5,407 bases of DNA from Nitrospiraceae bacterium. GTDB lineage: Bacteria; Nitrospirota; Thermodesulfovibrionia; UBA6902. The notes below the pieces were generated by a model. It was given only the letters and a program-made list of their open reading frames with translations. It was not told where the DNA came from and searched no databases. Made by a program: the position numbers and the translations under genes. Shown here one piece after another: positions 1 through 5,407 of the stretch. Position 1 is the stretch's first letter. The number at the start of each line of letters is the position of its first letter. Where the stretch lies: the NCBI GenBank assembly GCA_020354155.1, contig CP070644.1, positions 256,882-262,288 of the forward strand, in the 5' to 3' direction.

Positions 1-1
1 A

Positions 2-766
2 GGTGATGTCTTTGTTGTCATGGAAGATGAAAAAAAGGCGAGGCAGATTGCAGCTACAAGACTCCAGAAGCAGAGGAATGCGGCGATTTCGAGAAAAAAG
101 AAGCTCACCCTCGATGAGCTCTATGAGAGGGTCAAGGAAGGAGAGATCAGAGATCTGAACATTATCTTAAAGGCTGATGTGCAGGGCTCGATTGAAGCAT
201 TACGTGATGCATTTATAAACATAACCCATCCGGAGGTCAAGGTAAATGTAATCCATACCGGGGTCGGCGGAGTCAATGAATCAGATGTGATGCTCGCTAC
301 TGCATCGAATGCAATCATTATAGGATTTAATGTCAGGCCCGATGCCAAGGCAGCAACGCTGATTGACAAGGAAGGTGTGGATGTAAAAATTTACAATGTC
401 ATTTATGAGGCCATTGACGATGTAAAGAAAGCACTTGAAGGCTTACTGGAACCGACTATTACCGAGAAGGTCCTTGGAAGGGCAGAAGTGAGGGAGCTCT
501 TTCAGGTATCAAGGCTTGGCACTATTGCAGGGTGTTATGTAACAGATGGGAAAATTTCGCGTTCCAGTGCAGGTATACGGGTAATACGGGATAACATTGT
601 CATTTATGAAAACAAAATATCCTCTCTCAAACGGTTCAAGGAAGATGCCAAGGAAGTTCTCACAGGATTTGAGTGCGGGATTATGGTAGAAAATTTCAAT
701 GATATCAAAGTTGGCGATATACTGGAAAACTATGTGAAGGAAGAGGTTGCCACCAAGCTGGAATAA
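2..766 (+). CDS. infB: Translation initiation factor IF-2, C-terminal part (5'-truncated by window edge)
   Basis: IF-2 is the GTPase that brings initiator fMet-tRNA to the 30S subunit and promotes subunit joining. Only the last 254 residues are here. The frame is open from base 2 (GDVFVV before the first Met), so the ATG at base 20 is internal and not a start. The order is: end of the EF-Tu-like domain II with the typical VMEDEKKARQIA stretch, a charged linker, then IF-2 domain III (ADVQGS near visible residue 58, GVGGVNESD near 87, IIIGFNVRP near 105). The C2 domain that binds fMet-tRNA follows (GTIAGCYV near 173, SLKRFKEDAKEV near 208, FECGI near 223). The G domain lies outside the window. 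The gene ends in TAA, 119 bp before the DUF503 gene. No frameshift or missing key segment is seen. Family assignment is very secure. Confidence 0.97.
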   Translation, partial: GDVFVVMEDEKKARQIAATRLQKQRNAAISRKKKLTLDELYERVKEGEIRDLNIILKADVQGSIEALRDAFINITHPEVKVNVIHTGVGGVNESDVMLATASNAIIIGFNVRPDAKAATLIDKEGVDVKIYNVIYEAIDDVKKALEGLLEPTITEKVLGRAEVRELFQVSRLGTIAGCYVTDGKISRSSAGIRVIRDNIVIYENKISSLKRFKEDAKEVLTGFECGIMVENFNDIKVGDILENYVKEEVATKLE

Positions 767-839
767 CACCCAGATATCACTATATCGATTGCAAAACAAT
801 AACAAAGACCTGAATGCCCCGATGAAGTCACTCTGCTTT

Positions 840-870
840 TTGACGAGTACCGGTATTTGAGTCTTGTAAA
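840..870 (+). promoter_or_regulatory. Weak promoter candidate ahead of the DUF503 gene
   Basis: TTGACG at 840-845 matches the sigma70 -35 consensus at five of six bases. TGTAAA at 865-870 matches the -10 consensus at four of six, but the 19-bp spacer is long. Transcription would start near 877, leaving a leader of under 10 nt before the ATG at 886, which has no Shine-Dalgarno sequence. This is pattern matching only; read-through from infB is just as plausible. Confidence 0.18.
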
Positions 871-885
871 TTAACAGTTAATATC

Positions 886-1167
886 ATGATCGTAGGACTC
901 CTTACCCTGGACCTGCACATACCTGAGGCCAATTCCCTTAAGTCAAAGCGTCTTGTCATTAAGAGCCTGATTGACCGGGTCAAAAACAAATTCAATGTGT
1001 CGATCTCGGAAGTCGATGCCCAGAACCTGTGGCAGCGAAGTGTAATTGGAATTGCCTACGTGGCAAATGAAACAAAAATAATCAACCAGGTCTTTGAAAA
1101 AATAAGGACCCTGGTTCTTAACACCCATTCCGTTGAGATAATAAATTCGACGATGGAAATGCTGTAA
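886..1167 (+). CDS. DUF503 (YlxP-family) protein
   Basis: This small protein of 93 residues has the normal length for the DUF503/YlxP family. The start MIVGLLTLDLHIPEANSLKSKR and the central SEVDAQNLWQRSVIGIAYVAN are the two family signatures. The predicted fold is a compact alpha/beta domain, with the family's conserved LWQR at 48-51. The biochemical role is not established; its recurring position between infB and rbfA points to translation or ribosome assembly, which is inference. ATG at 886 is chosen because the protein aligns from it and no other start codon lies between it and the in-frame stop at 841. There is no recognisable Shine-Dalgarno sequence in the AT-rich upstream bases (TTAACAGTTAATATC). 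It ends in tandem TAA TAA stops. Probably in the infB-rbfA operon, though AT-rich gaps lie on both sides. Confidence 0.9.
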   Translation: MIVGLLTLDLHIPEANSLKSKRLVIKSLIDRVKNKFNVSISEVDAQNLWQRSVIGIAYVANETKIINQVFEKIRTLVLNTHSVEIINSTMEML

Positions 1168-1228
1168 TAAAATATAAAATCAAAGCTACAAATTACGGAA
1201 TAAAAAACATTCTTTCATTACAATATCC

Positions 1229-1260
1229 ATATAGAAAAACATTCGCATGACTTTCTATAT
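1229..1260. promoter_or_regulatory. Perfect 9-bp inverted repeat upstream of rbfA
   Basis: ATATAGAAA at 1229-1237 is the exact reverse complement of TTTCTATAT at 1252-1260, with 14 bases between. Inside the loop CAT (1240-1242) and ATG (1247-1249) can pair around TCGC, so the RNA could form a two-tier hairpin. A T-rich run follows (about 1263-1298). It could be an operator for a dimeric regulator, an mRNA structure, or a weak attenuator. The stem has only one G-C pair, so a strong intrinsic terminator is unlikely. The 10-mer AAAAACATTC also occurs twice here (1203-1212 and 1235-1244). Confidence 0.35.
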
Positions 1261-1308
1261 CATTCATTTTGATTTTTTTGATCTTTAATTTTTAATTTAG
1301 AGGTATCT

Positions 1309-1686
1309 ATGCATCCCTATAAACGTTCTACACGGGTCAGTGATTTAATCCGGCAGGAAGTGGCTGACATAATCATGAACAAAATAAAGCACAAAACACT
1401 GGGCTTTATCACGGTCACCGGGGCAAAGGTAAGCGATGACCTGCGGAATGCCACGGTTTATGTGAGCGCCCTTGATGAGCATGAAGGTGAGAAGGTTATC
1501 CGAAAATTAAAGTCATTAGCGCCCGTTATTCGAAGTGAGCTTGGCAGAAGAGTCAAGATGAAATACCTGCCTTCACTGTCCTTCAGGATAGATGAGGCAA
1601 TGGCATATGGAAGAAAAATTGACGGAATCCTGGATGGACTTGAAACTGAAGGAGGCACTGACATCGATGATGAAGATCTCTTCTAA
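1309..1686 (+). CDS. rbfA: 30S ribosome-binding factor A
   Basis: RbfA binds the maturing 30S subunit and helps late 16S rRNA processing and cold adaptation. The 125 residues match the usual length and consist of a single type II KH-like domain. Visible signatures are RVSDLIRQEVADII at 9-22, the segment VTGAKVSDDLRNATVYVSAL at 36-55, and RSELGRRVKMKYLPSLSFRIDE at 75-96. The C-terminus is a short acidic tail (DIDDEDLF), common in the family. The ATG at 1309 is supported by AGAGG at 1299-1303, five bases upstream, and by the family-like N-terminus. The last 20 bases overlap the start of the DHH phosphoesterase gene. The 141-bp AT-rich leader with an inverted repeat may allow separate control. 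Confidence 0.96.
   Translation: MHPYKRSTRVSDLIRQEVADIIMNKIKHKTLGFITVTGAKVSDDLRNATVYVSALDEHEGEKVIRKLKSLAPVIRSELGRRVKMKYLPSLSFRIDEAMAYGRKIDGILDGLETEGGTDIDDEDLF
1649..1655 (+). promoter_or_regulatory. Ribosome-binding site deciding the DHH gene start
   Basis: AAGGAGG, a full Shine-Dalgarno match, lies inside the end of rbfA, 11 bases before ATG 1667 and 14 before ATG 1670. It argues against the longer in-frame start at 1592, whose first 25 codons simply read rbfA DNA in another frame. Confidence 0.7.
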
Positions 1687-2653
1687 GCTTCTGAACATTA
1701 TAAAAAAAAGCAATTCTGTTCTTATTGCAGGTCACATTAACCCGGAAGGCGATTCTCTCGGTTCCAGTCTTGCTCTTGCCCTTGGATTAAAAAAGCTGGG
1801 CAAACGTGTTTCGGTGCTCAGCCGTGATCCTGTGCCTGAAACACTGAGGTTCCTGCCCTCATCAAGACTGGTGAAACATTCACCGCCAAAAATGAAGGTT
1901 GACCTTCTGATCATAGTTGACTGTAATGAATTGAGCAGAACAGGATTGAAGGACTTCAACGCAAACAATATTGCCGTCATTGACCATCATATCCTCCCGT
2001 CAAATGCATCAAAGCAGGATTTTTATAAAAAACTTGCAGCCATGCATGTTGACCCTGACTCTGCTGCTGCAGGGGTGCTCGTGTACAAAGTCCTGAAGGG
2101 CCTCAATGTGCCAATGGACAAAAGCATTGCAACCAACTTATACACAGCCATCCTGACTGACACAGGAGGCTTTCGATATTCAAACGCTTCAGCCGAGTCT
2201 CTCCTTATCGCCTCTCACCTTGTTGCGGCCGGTGCAAGCCCATGGAGTATTTCAAAGGAACTATATGAAAATACGCCTTTCAAGTCAATGAAGCTCCTTG
2301 GCTACGCCCTTTCGACACTTGAGAGAAAAAATGGGATAGCCTGGATCAATATAAACAGTACCATGTTTCAGAAAACAGGGACCACTGCTGAAGATTGTGA
2401 GGACTTTGTAGATTTTCCACGAAAGATCAGGGGCACAGAAGTAGCAGTTTTTTTCAGGCAGGATAAAAAAAATCTCTTCAAATTAAGTCTTCGTTCAAAA
2501 GGCAAAGTCGATGTTCAGAAAATTGCAAAGAGTTTTGGCGGAGGCGGACATGCAGCAGCTGCAGGCTGCTCAGTGGAGGGCACCTTTCAGGAGGTGCAGA
2601 CCAAAGTGTTCCGCGCTGTCAGAAAAGCAATAAAGGAAGGTACAAAAAACTGA
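1667..2653 (+). CDS. DHH/DHHA1 family phosphoesterase, NrnA-like (nanoRNase / pAp phosphatase type)
   Basis: Proteins of this type are Mn-dependent phosphoesterases that degrade 2-5 nt RNAs and in many species dephosphorylate pAp or cleave cyclic dinucleotides. The 328 residues fit the stand-alone NrnA length. Metal-binding motifs run in order: GHINPEGDSLGS at 22-33, VDCNE at 84-88, the DHH triplet at 106-108, DPDSAA at 129-134 and LYTAILTDTGGFRYSN at 158-173. The C-terminal DHHA1 substrate-binding domain carries GGGGHAAAAG at 291-300. The first motif has PEGD where many relatives have PDGD; both acidic forms occur as far as I recall. The ATG at 1667 (or the adjacent ATG at 1670) is chosen from the AAGGAGG site and family alignment. 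The gene overlaps rbfA by 20 bases, so translational coupling is likely. It ends in tandem TGA TAA stops. Which substrate it prefers cannot be read from the sequence. Confidence 0.93.
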   Translation: MMKISSKLLNIIKKSNSVLIAGHINPEGDSLGSSLALALGLKKLGKRVSVLSRDPVPETLRFLPSSRLVKHSPPKMKVDLLIIVDCNELSRTGLKDFNANNIAVIDHHILPSNASKQDFYKKLAAMHVDPDSAAAGVLVYKVLKGLNVPMDKSIATNLYTAILTDTGGFRYSNASAESLLIASHLVAAGASPWSISKELYENTPFKSMKLLGYALSTLERKNGIAWININSTMFQKTGTTAEDCEDFVDFPRKIRGTEVAVFFRQDKKNLFKLSLRSKGKVDVQKIAKSFGGGGHAAAAGCSVEGTFQEVQTKVFRAVRKAIKEGTKN

Positions 2654-2680
2654 TAAGAAATTGCTTTTCAAGTCCGAACT

Positions 2681-2694
2681 GCCCCTGTTGGGGT
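2681..2694. other. Small GC hairpin after the DHH gene
   Basis: CCCC at 2682-2685 pairs with GGGG at 2690-2693 around TGTT, with a possible extra G-U pair outside. It sits 27 bases past the DHH stop codon. Neither strand has a T-tract after it, so it is a poor intrinsic terminator; it may protect the mRNA 3' end. Confidence 0.25.
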
Positions 2695-2721
2695 TAAACC
2701 ACTGCATCGCTCAGATGTTAA

Positions 2722-2744
2722 AGGAATTGTCTGCCGTAATTCCT
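2722..2744. terminator. Candidate bidirectional hairpin between convergent genes
   Basis: AGGAATT at 2722-2728 is the exact reverse complement of AATTCCT at 2738-2744, with a 9-base loop. On the minus strand the stem lies about 40 bases beyond the cytochrome stop and is followed by a short TTTAAC, the nearest thing to a T-tract here. On the plus strand GAGCTTCGG follows, which does not fit. The stem is AT-rich and the call is tentative. Confidence 0.3.
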
Positions 2745-2783
2745 GAGCTTCGGTTCGTATTGAGACATCTCTAAAAAGCCAGA

Positions 2784-4136
2784 TTACAGCCCATATCTGT
2801 CCAGCAAATCGTTTTTTCGTTTCTGGTACTCTTTTTCGGACAGATCACCCCGCAGGTATAATTCCCGAAGCTGCCTGAGGTTCGCTCCAAGCATATCTGC
2901 CTGTGACTGTTGATTCCCGTCCGTGCCGGTCCTCCCAAACGTCGAGAGATTGTCAACACGTTCCTTCAGGCTCTTTATTTCCCGTAAAAGCAGTGCCTCG
3001 CTTTTTATCTCGGACAATGCCAGCTTGAGCGGTGCGTTTCCATACCAGTGGGCATAGTCAGGGTTCTGGTGAAAAATCCCCTTATATGTCATCACATAAT
3101 AAAATTTTTTCATCCTGAAAAAGACCGCTTCAACCCTCGAGAGATCTTCATAGAGCATTTGAGGGCCGATTACGAGTTTATTTCCGGAAAGAGGATGTGC
3201 AGGGCGTTCGGCCGGGGACGGCTTGAGCAGTGCGTCCTTCTCAAGACCCCTGATAATCGAAGCCGCTTCATCAACGATCGCCTTTGCCTGGCGCTGGACA
3301 GCGTCCGCGTCTTCGAGGTTTTGTAATGCAAATGATCTCGTATGACACTTTGAACAGAGTGCAAGCATCTTCTCCCTCTGGCCCTCCCTCACCTGCTCCG
3401 GATACTCCTGACCGCCAAGCCCCATGGTAATTCCGGTGCTCACATCATGGTCCCCTTCAGGCATGTGACAGGTCATGCAGTCAGGAGAGAAGTCTCTCCC
3501 TTTCAGATTAAACAGTATCCCGTGTCTTGAAGTCATCCACATTTCGTACTGCGGATGGTCAGGCCCCATGTGACAGGTTGCACAGACAGCGGGGTCCCGG
3601 ACAATAGCAAGGTCTGTCGAGTGTGAAGTGTGGCATGCATCACAGCGGTTTTCGACCTTGTGGCATGACAGGCACCCCTGGCGCTGCATTTCGGGCGACT
3701 GAGCAAGAAACCGCGCGCACTCAACCTCGTGACGAACGAGTCTCGATCCTTCCTCGTGACAATTATTGCATCCAGCAAGGATTTCGGGGGTCTTGTCCAT
3801 GGTGCGGGTGCAGGCCCTGCCGGCCCTGAAACCGATACCGTGTTTTCCTGAAAAATGCTCTTTTGCAACATCAGAATGACAGCGCGCACACACAGAGGCC
3901 TCCACTACGGACAGGTCTTCACCGGTCATATGGCCGATGTCATACTCACCCTCATGGCAATCTCCGCAGGCTATATCATTTTTTGCATGGACGGATTCGC
4001 TCCAGGTCTGCACAATTAATGGGGTATCTTTGCCGTGGCAGGAGAGACAGGGTCCCTCCCCGCCTGTTTCTTCAGCTGCGGCAAAAGGAATAACCCATAC
4101 CATTAATAAAATACTGATGAGTGCATATATTTTCAT
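2784..4136 (-). CDS. Nine-CXXCH multiheme cytochrome c, hydroxylamine oxidoreductase-like, with SHOCT-like tail
   Basis: An exported multiheme c-type cytochrome of 450 residues. Residues 1-21 form a Sec signal peptide with likely cleavage at AAA|EE. Nine CXXCH heme sites begin at C30, C57, C83, C123, C155, C165, C185, C220 and C261. The stretches KDTPLIVQTWSESVHA (36-51), CHKVENRCDACHTSH (158-172) and CATCHMGPDHPQYEMW (185-200) then SRHG (203-206) match, by eye, those around hemes 1, 4-5 and 6 of Nitrosomonas HAO. Residues 351-370 (GIFHQNPDYAHWYGNAPL) correspond to the C-terminal HAO segment that holds the P460 cross-linking tyrosine. A helical stretch (about 370-397) and a SHOCT-like tail (420-449) replace the HAO membrane anchor. 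Two extra cysteines are C109 and C140. HAO relatives oxidise hydroxylamine or hydrazine, or reduce nitrite or hydroxylamine; direction is unknown here. The start overlaps the lipoprotein stop by ATGA. HAO-family membership is likely, the exact reaction uncertain. Confidence 0.85.
   Translation of the reverse strand: MKIYALISILLMVWVIPFAAAEETGGEGPCLSCHGKDTPLIVQTWSESVHAKNDIACGDCHEGEYDIGHMTGEDLSVVEASVCARCHSDVAKEHFSGKHGIGFRAGRACTRTMDKTPEILAGCNNCHEEGSRLVRHEVECARFLAQSPEMQRQGCLSCHKVENRCDACHTSHSTDLAIVRDPAVCATCHMGPDHPQYEMWMTSRHGILFNLKGRDFSPDCMTCHMPEGDHDVSTGITMGLGGQEYPEQVREGQREKMLALCSKCHTRSFALQNLEDADAVQRQAKAIVDEAASIIRGLEKDALLKPSPAERPAHPLSGNKLVIGPQMLYEDLSRVEAVFFRMKKFYYVMTYKGIFHQNPDYAHWYGNAPLKLALSEIKSEALLLREIKSLKERVDNLSTFGRTGTDGNQQSQADMLGANLRQLRELYLRGDLSEKEYQKRKNDLLDRYGL
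2790..2879 (-). other. SHOCT-like C-terminal domain of the cytochrome
   Basis: Residues 420-449 (LRQLRELYLRGDLSEKEYQK...) have the SHOCT pattern: a short amphipathic helix, a turn with Gly, then an acidic E-x-E-(Y/F) helix with basic residues and a Leu pair. A linker rich in Gly, Asn and Gln (about 400-412) separates it from the heme-bearing part. Named from memory of the family pattern; a profile search would decide. Confidence 0.6.
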
Positions 4137-5347
4137 TTGCCATCTCCTCCGATTTTTTCAAAGAGTTTTGCCCTGCGAGCATGAAATTCTGAATCCAGAA
4201 TAAGCCCGTCCTTGAAGAGGCCTTTCAGCAGACGAAGTTTATCCCGCACGTTCATCAATTCATTGTCCAACGGCCTGTCTGGAGCATGAAAGGATGGATG
4301 AAGCGCATCAAAGATAAACGTTTTACTTTCGGTCATTACCGCAAGCTTTTCTCCATCAGGAGACCAGAGACCGATGGAGTTAACGGCATCGCGTACGAGC
4401 TTACCCATCGCCTCACCATCAGACCTGATCAGCCATCCGCCGAGATAGATCTGGCTGCCCTTCGGATTCCACGACGGGTGCCACCCCCTGATCTCATAAT
4501 TGACCGGCATATTGTACTCTAAGGTCTCGCCCGCATCTGCGCCAGCATCCTCAATGATCAGCAGGCCCTCATCATTTGAAACAGCGAGACGGGATCCGTC
4601 AGGTGACCATGAAGCGGAAACATTGAATCTCCGGCTTTTCTGTTTCATAATATTCTCCTCAAGGCCGGTCACCGGATCAACAGTTTTCAAATATGTGTAA
4701 GGAAGCACAGCCGGTGGATAATGATACTCCGGGATTAAAACAGATTCATGCACCGGTCTGATCCCCTGATACAACCATGCACTCGTAAATTCCCTGACCT
4801 GATTACGCGTTGGAAAATAGGACTCCCGTTTTAAAAAGAGGTCACGCTGTCCGCCTTTCAGGCGGAACAGCTTATAGGTTACGAAGGTTCCGATGGTCAG
4901 ACGGTTTATGTTTGTGGAAAGTGCAATAACATCATCAGGAGGATTCAGCCACCTCACCGCTTCCGTGCCCTCATCTGCCGGCATAGACTGATATGTATTG
5001 CTATTTACATCGAGCATGATAATCTCTCTGCCCGATCCCTTTTCACGCAAAACGACCACCCTGCCACCTGGCGCCCAATCGAGAAATAGCGGTCTGATTT
5101 CCGGTATTCTCCGGCTGATCCCGGTTGAATAATCATAGAGAAAGTGCTGATCATTTTTTATAAGGGCAAGACGTGCTGAATCCGGAGACCATGAAACAGC
5201 TCCGGGCCTGAAAGGAATTCCATCCATGGAATAAACTGCCGGTGTTTCAGTTTTGGAAACATACTGCAATGAACACGCAGATAGAATTAATAACAGGAGT
5301 ATAATTACAAGATTTTGGGCCTTCACAACGAACTCACACATCTGCAT
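4133..5347 (-). CDS. Lipoprotein with TolB/PD40-like beta-propeller and SHOCT-like tail
   Basis: A predicted lipoprotein of 404 residues. A hydrophobic segment (about 13-22) ends in the lipobox LSAC, so processing would leave Cys25 as the lipidated N-terminus; Ser at +2 would favour the outer membrane by the enterobacterial Lol rule. Six repeats of the W-S-P-D-G-x-x-L-A type start at W53, W91, W133, W247, W293 and W328, the signature of WD40-like/TolB propellers, which are usually binding scaffolds. The 140-240 region is less regular. Residues 371-400 form a SHOCT-like tail similar to that of the next gene. The ATG at 5347 lacks a good ribosome-binding site; GTG at 5326 would give a cleaner signal peptide (M-K-A-Q-N-L...) and remains possible. 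It precedes the cytochrome gene with ATGA overlap. No enzyme function is visible; a role in assembling, anchoring or docking the cytochrome is inference. Confidence 0.82.
   Translation of the reverse strand: MQMCEFVVKAQNLVIILLLLILSACSLQYVSKTETPAVYSMDGIPFRPGAVSWSPDSARLALIKNDQHFLYDYSTGISRRIPEIRPLFLDWAPGGRVVVLREKGSGREIIMLDVNSNTYQSMPADEGTEAVRWLNPPDDVIALSTNINRLTIGTFVTYKLFRLKGGQRDLFLKRESYFPTRNQVREFTSAWLYQGIRPVHESVLIPEYHYPPAVLPYTYLKTVDPVTGLEENIMKQKSRRFNVSASWSPDGSRLAVSNDEGLLIIEDAGADAGETLEYNMPVNYEIRGWHPSWNPKGSQIYLGGWLIRSDGEAMGKLVRDAVNSIGLWSPDGEKLAVMTESKTFIFDALHPSFHAPDRPLDNELMNVRDKLRLLKGLFKDGLILDSEFHARRAKLFEKIGGDGK
4144..4150 (-). promoter_or_regulatory. Strong ribosome-binding site for the cytochrome gene
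   Basis: Read on the minus strand this is GGAGGAG, seven bases before the cytochrome ATG at 4136-4134, within the last codons of the lipoprotein gene. It fixes the cytochrome start and supports coupled translation of the pair. Confidence 0.8.
4148..4237 (-). other. SHOCT-like C-terminal domain of the lipoprotein
   Basis: Residues 371-400 (LRLLKGLFKDGLILDSEFHA...) align without gaps to the last 30 residues of the neighbouring cytochrome. Nine positions are identical (two Leu and an Arg at the start, then Leu, Gly, Glu, Arg, Leu, Gly), and many others are conservative (Y/F, R/K, D/E). The match is directly visible; the SHOCT name is from the family pattern. Confidence 0.6.
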
Positions 5348-5393
5348 ATCGCCAACTTTCTTTAAGGACTTGCCGGCTCAAGGGCGGTTTCAT
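5334..5393 (-). CDS. Possible 19-codon leader ORF overlapping the lipoprotein start
   Basis: On the minus strand an ATG at 5393 opens a frame of 19 codons (MKPPLSRQVLKESWRYADV) ending in TGA at 5336-5334. GGAG at the very edge of the window lies 10 bases upstream. The stop falls inside the first codons of the lipoprotein reading from 5347, and only 7 bases before the alternative GTG start at 5326. A leader peptide that couples translation is possible, but so is chance; no homology is recognised. Confidence 0.2.
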   Translation of the reverse strand: MKPPLSRQVLKESWRYADV

Positions 5394-5407
5394 AGGAGCT
5401 TATCTCC

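Noticed and set aside
773..786. Short GATAT/ATATC hairpin after infB
   Set aside because: Five A/T-dominated pairs with no T-tract; too weak to call a terminator.
848..855. Palindrome TACCGGTA
   Set aside because: Eight bases, without a second copy or flanking symmetry; expected by chance.
1284..1298. Mirror-like TTTAATTTTTAATTT repeat ahead of rbfA
   Set aside because: Simple low-complexity AT sequence; no sign of tandem array or function beyond a T-rich leader.
1592..1666. N-terminal extension of the DHH protein from an ATG at 1592
   Set aside because: These codons read rbfA DNA in another frame and lack family similarity, and the AAGGAGG site points to the starts at 1667 or 1670.
2661..2774. 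Open frame of 37 codons with TTG start after the DHH gene, following AAAGGAAGG
   Set aside because: The start is a non-ATG codon about 20 bases from the purine-rich site, it resembles no family I know, and it is short enough to arise by chance in a convergent gap.
3048..3326. Plus-strand open frame of 92 codons opposite the cytochrome gene
   Set aside because: It lies wholly within a strongly supported minus-strand gene and shows no family signature; likewise the plus-strand frames at 3623-3829, 3863-4093, 3937-4203 and 4286-4700.

Overview
The window holds the distal part of a bacterial translation-factor operon on the plus strand, followed by a convergent two-gene unit on the minus strand that encodes exported proteins. 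The protein families fit an anaerobic or facultative bacterium with an outer membrane and extensive periplasmic cytochrome c chemistry, such as a Nitrospirota or former Deltaproteobacteria lineage. This placement is an inference from gene content, not a phylogeny.

Plus strand, 1-2653: the C-terminal third of initiation factor IF-2 (infB, running in from the left edge), a DUF503/YlxP-family protein, ribosome-binding factor A (rbfA), and a DHH/DHHA1 phosphoesterase of the NrnA type that overlaps the end of rbfA. This is the familiar infB-DUF503-rbfA-DHH order. The two gaps of 119 and 141 bp are AT-rich. The second contains a perfect 9-bp inverted repeat ahead of rbfA. The truB gene that often comes next is absent, and the strand changes after the DHH gene.

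Junction, 2654-2783: a short convergent gap with two small hairpins and no convincing gene.

Minus strand, 5347 down to 2784: first a lipoprotein with a TolB/PD40-like beta-propeller (six W-S-P-D-G-like repeats), then a multiheme cytochrome c related by eye to hydroxylamine oxidoreductase (HAO). The genes overlap by ATGA, and the cytochrome has a strong ribosome-binding site inside the end of the lipoprotein gene, so they are very probably co-translated. The cytochrome has nine CXXCH motifs where classical HAO has eight. Both proteins end in a similar stretch of about 30 residues that resembles a SHOCT domain and aligns between the two without gaps.

The main point of interest is this pair: a lipid-anchored propeller and a nine-heme HAO-like enzyme sharing a C-terminal tail. 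The shared tail suggests a common partner or mutual association in the periplasm. The function (for example nitrite or hydroxylamine reduction versus hydroxylamine oxidation) cannot be settled from sequence alone.
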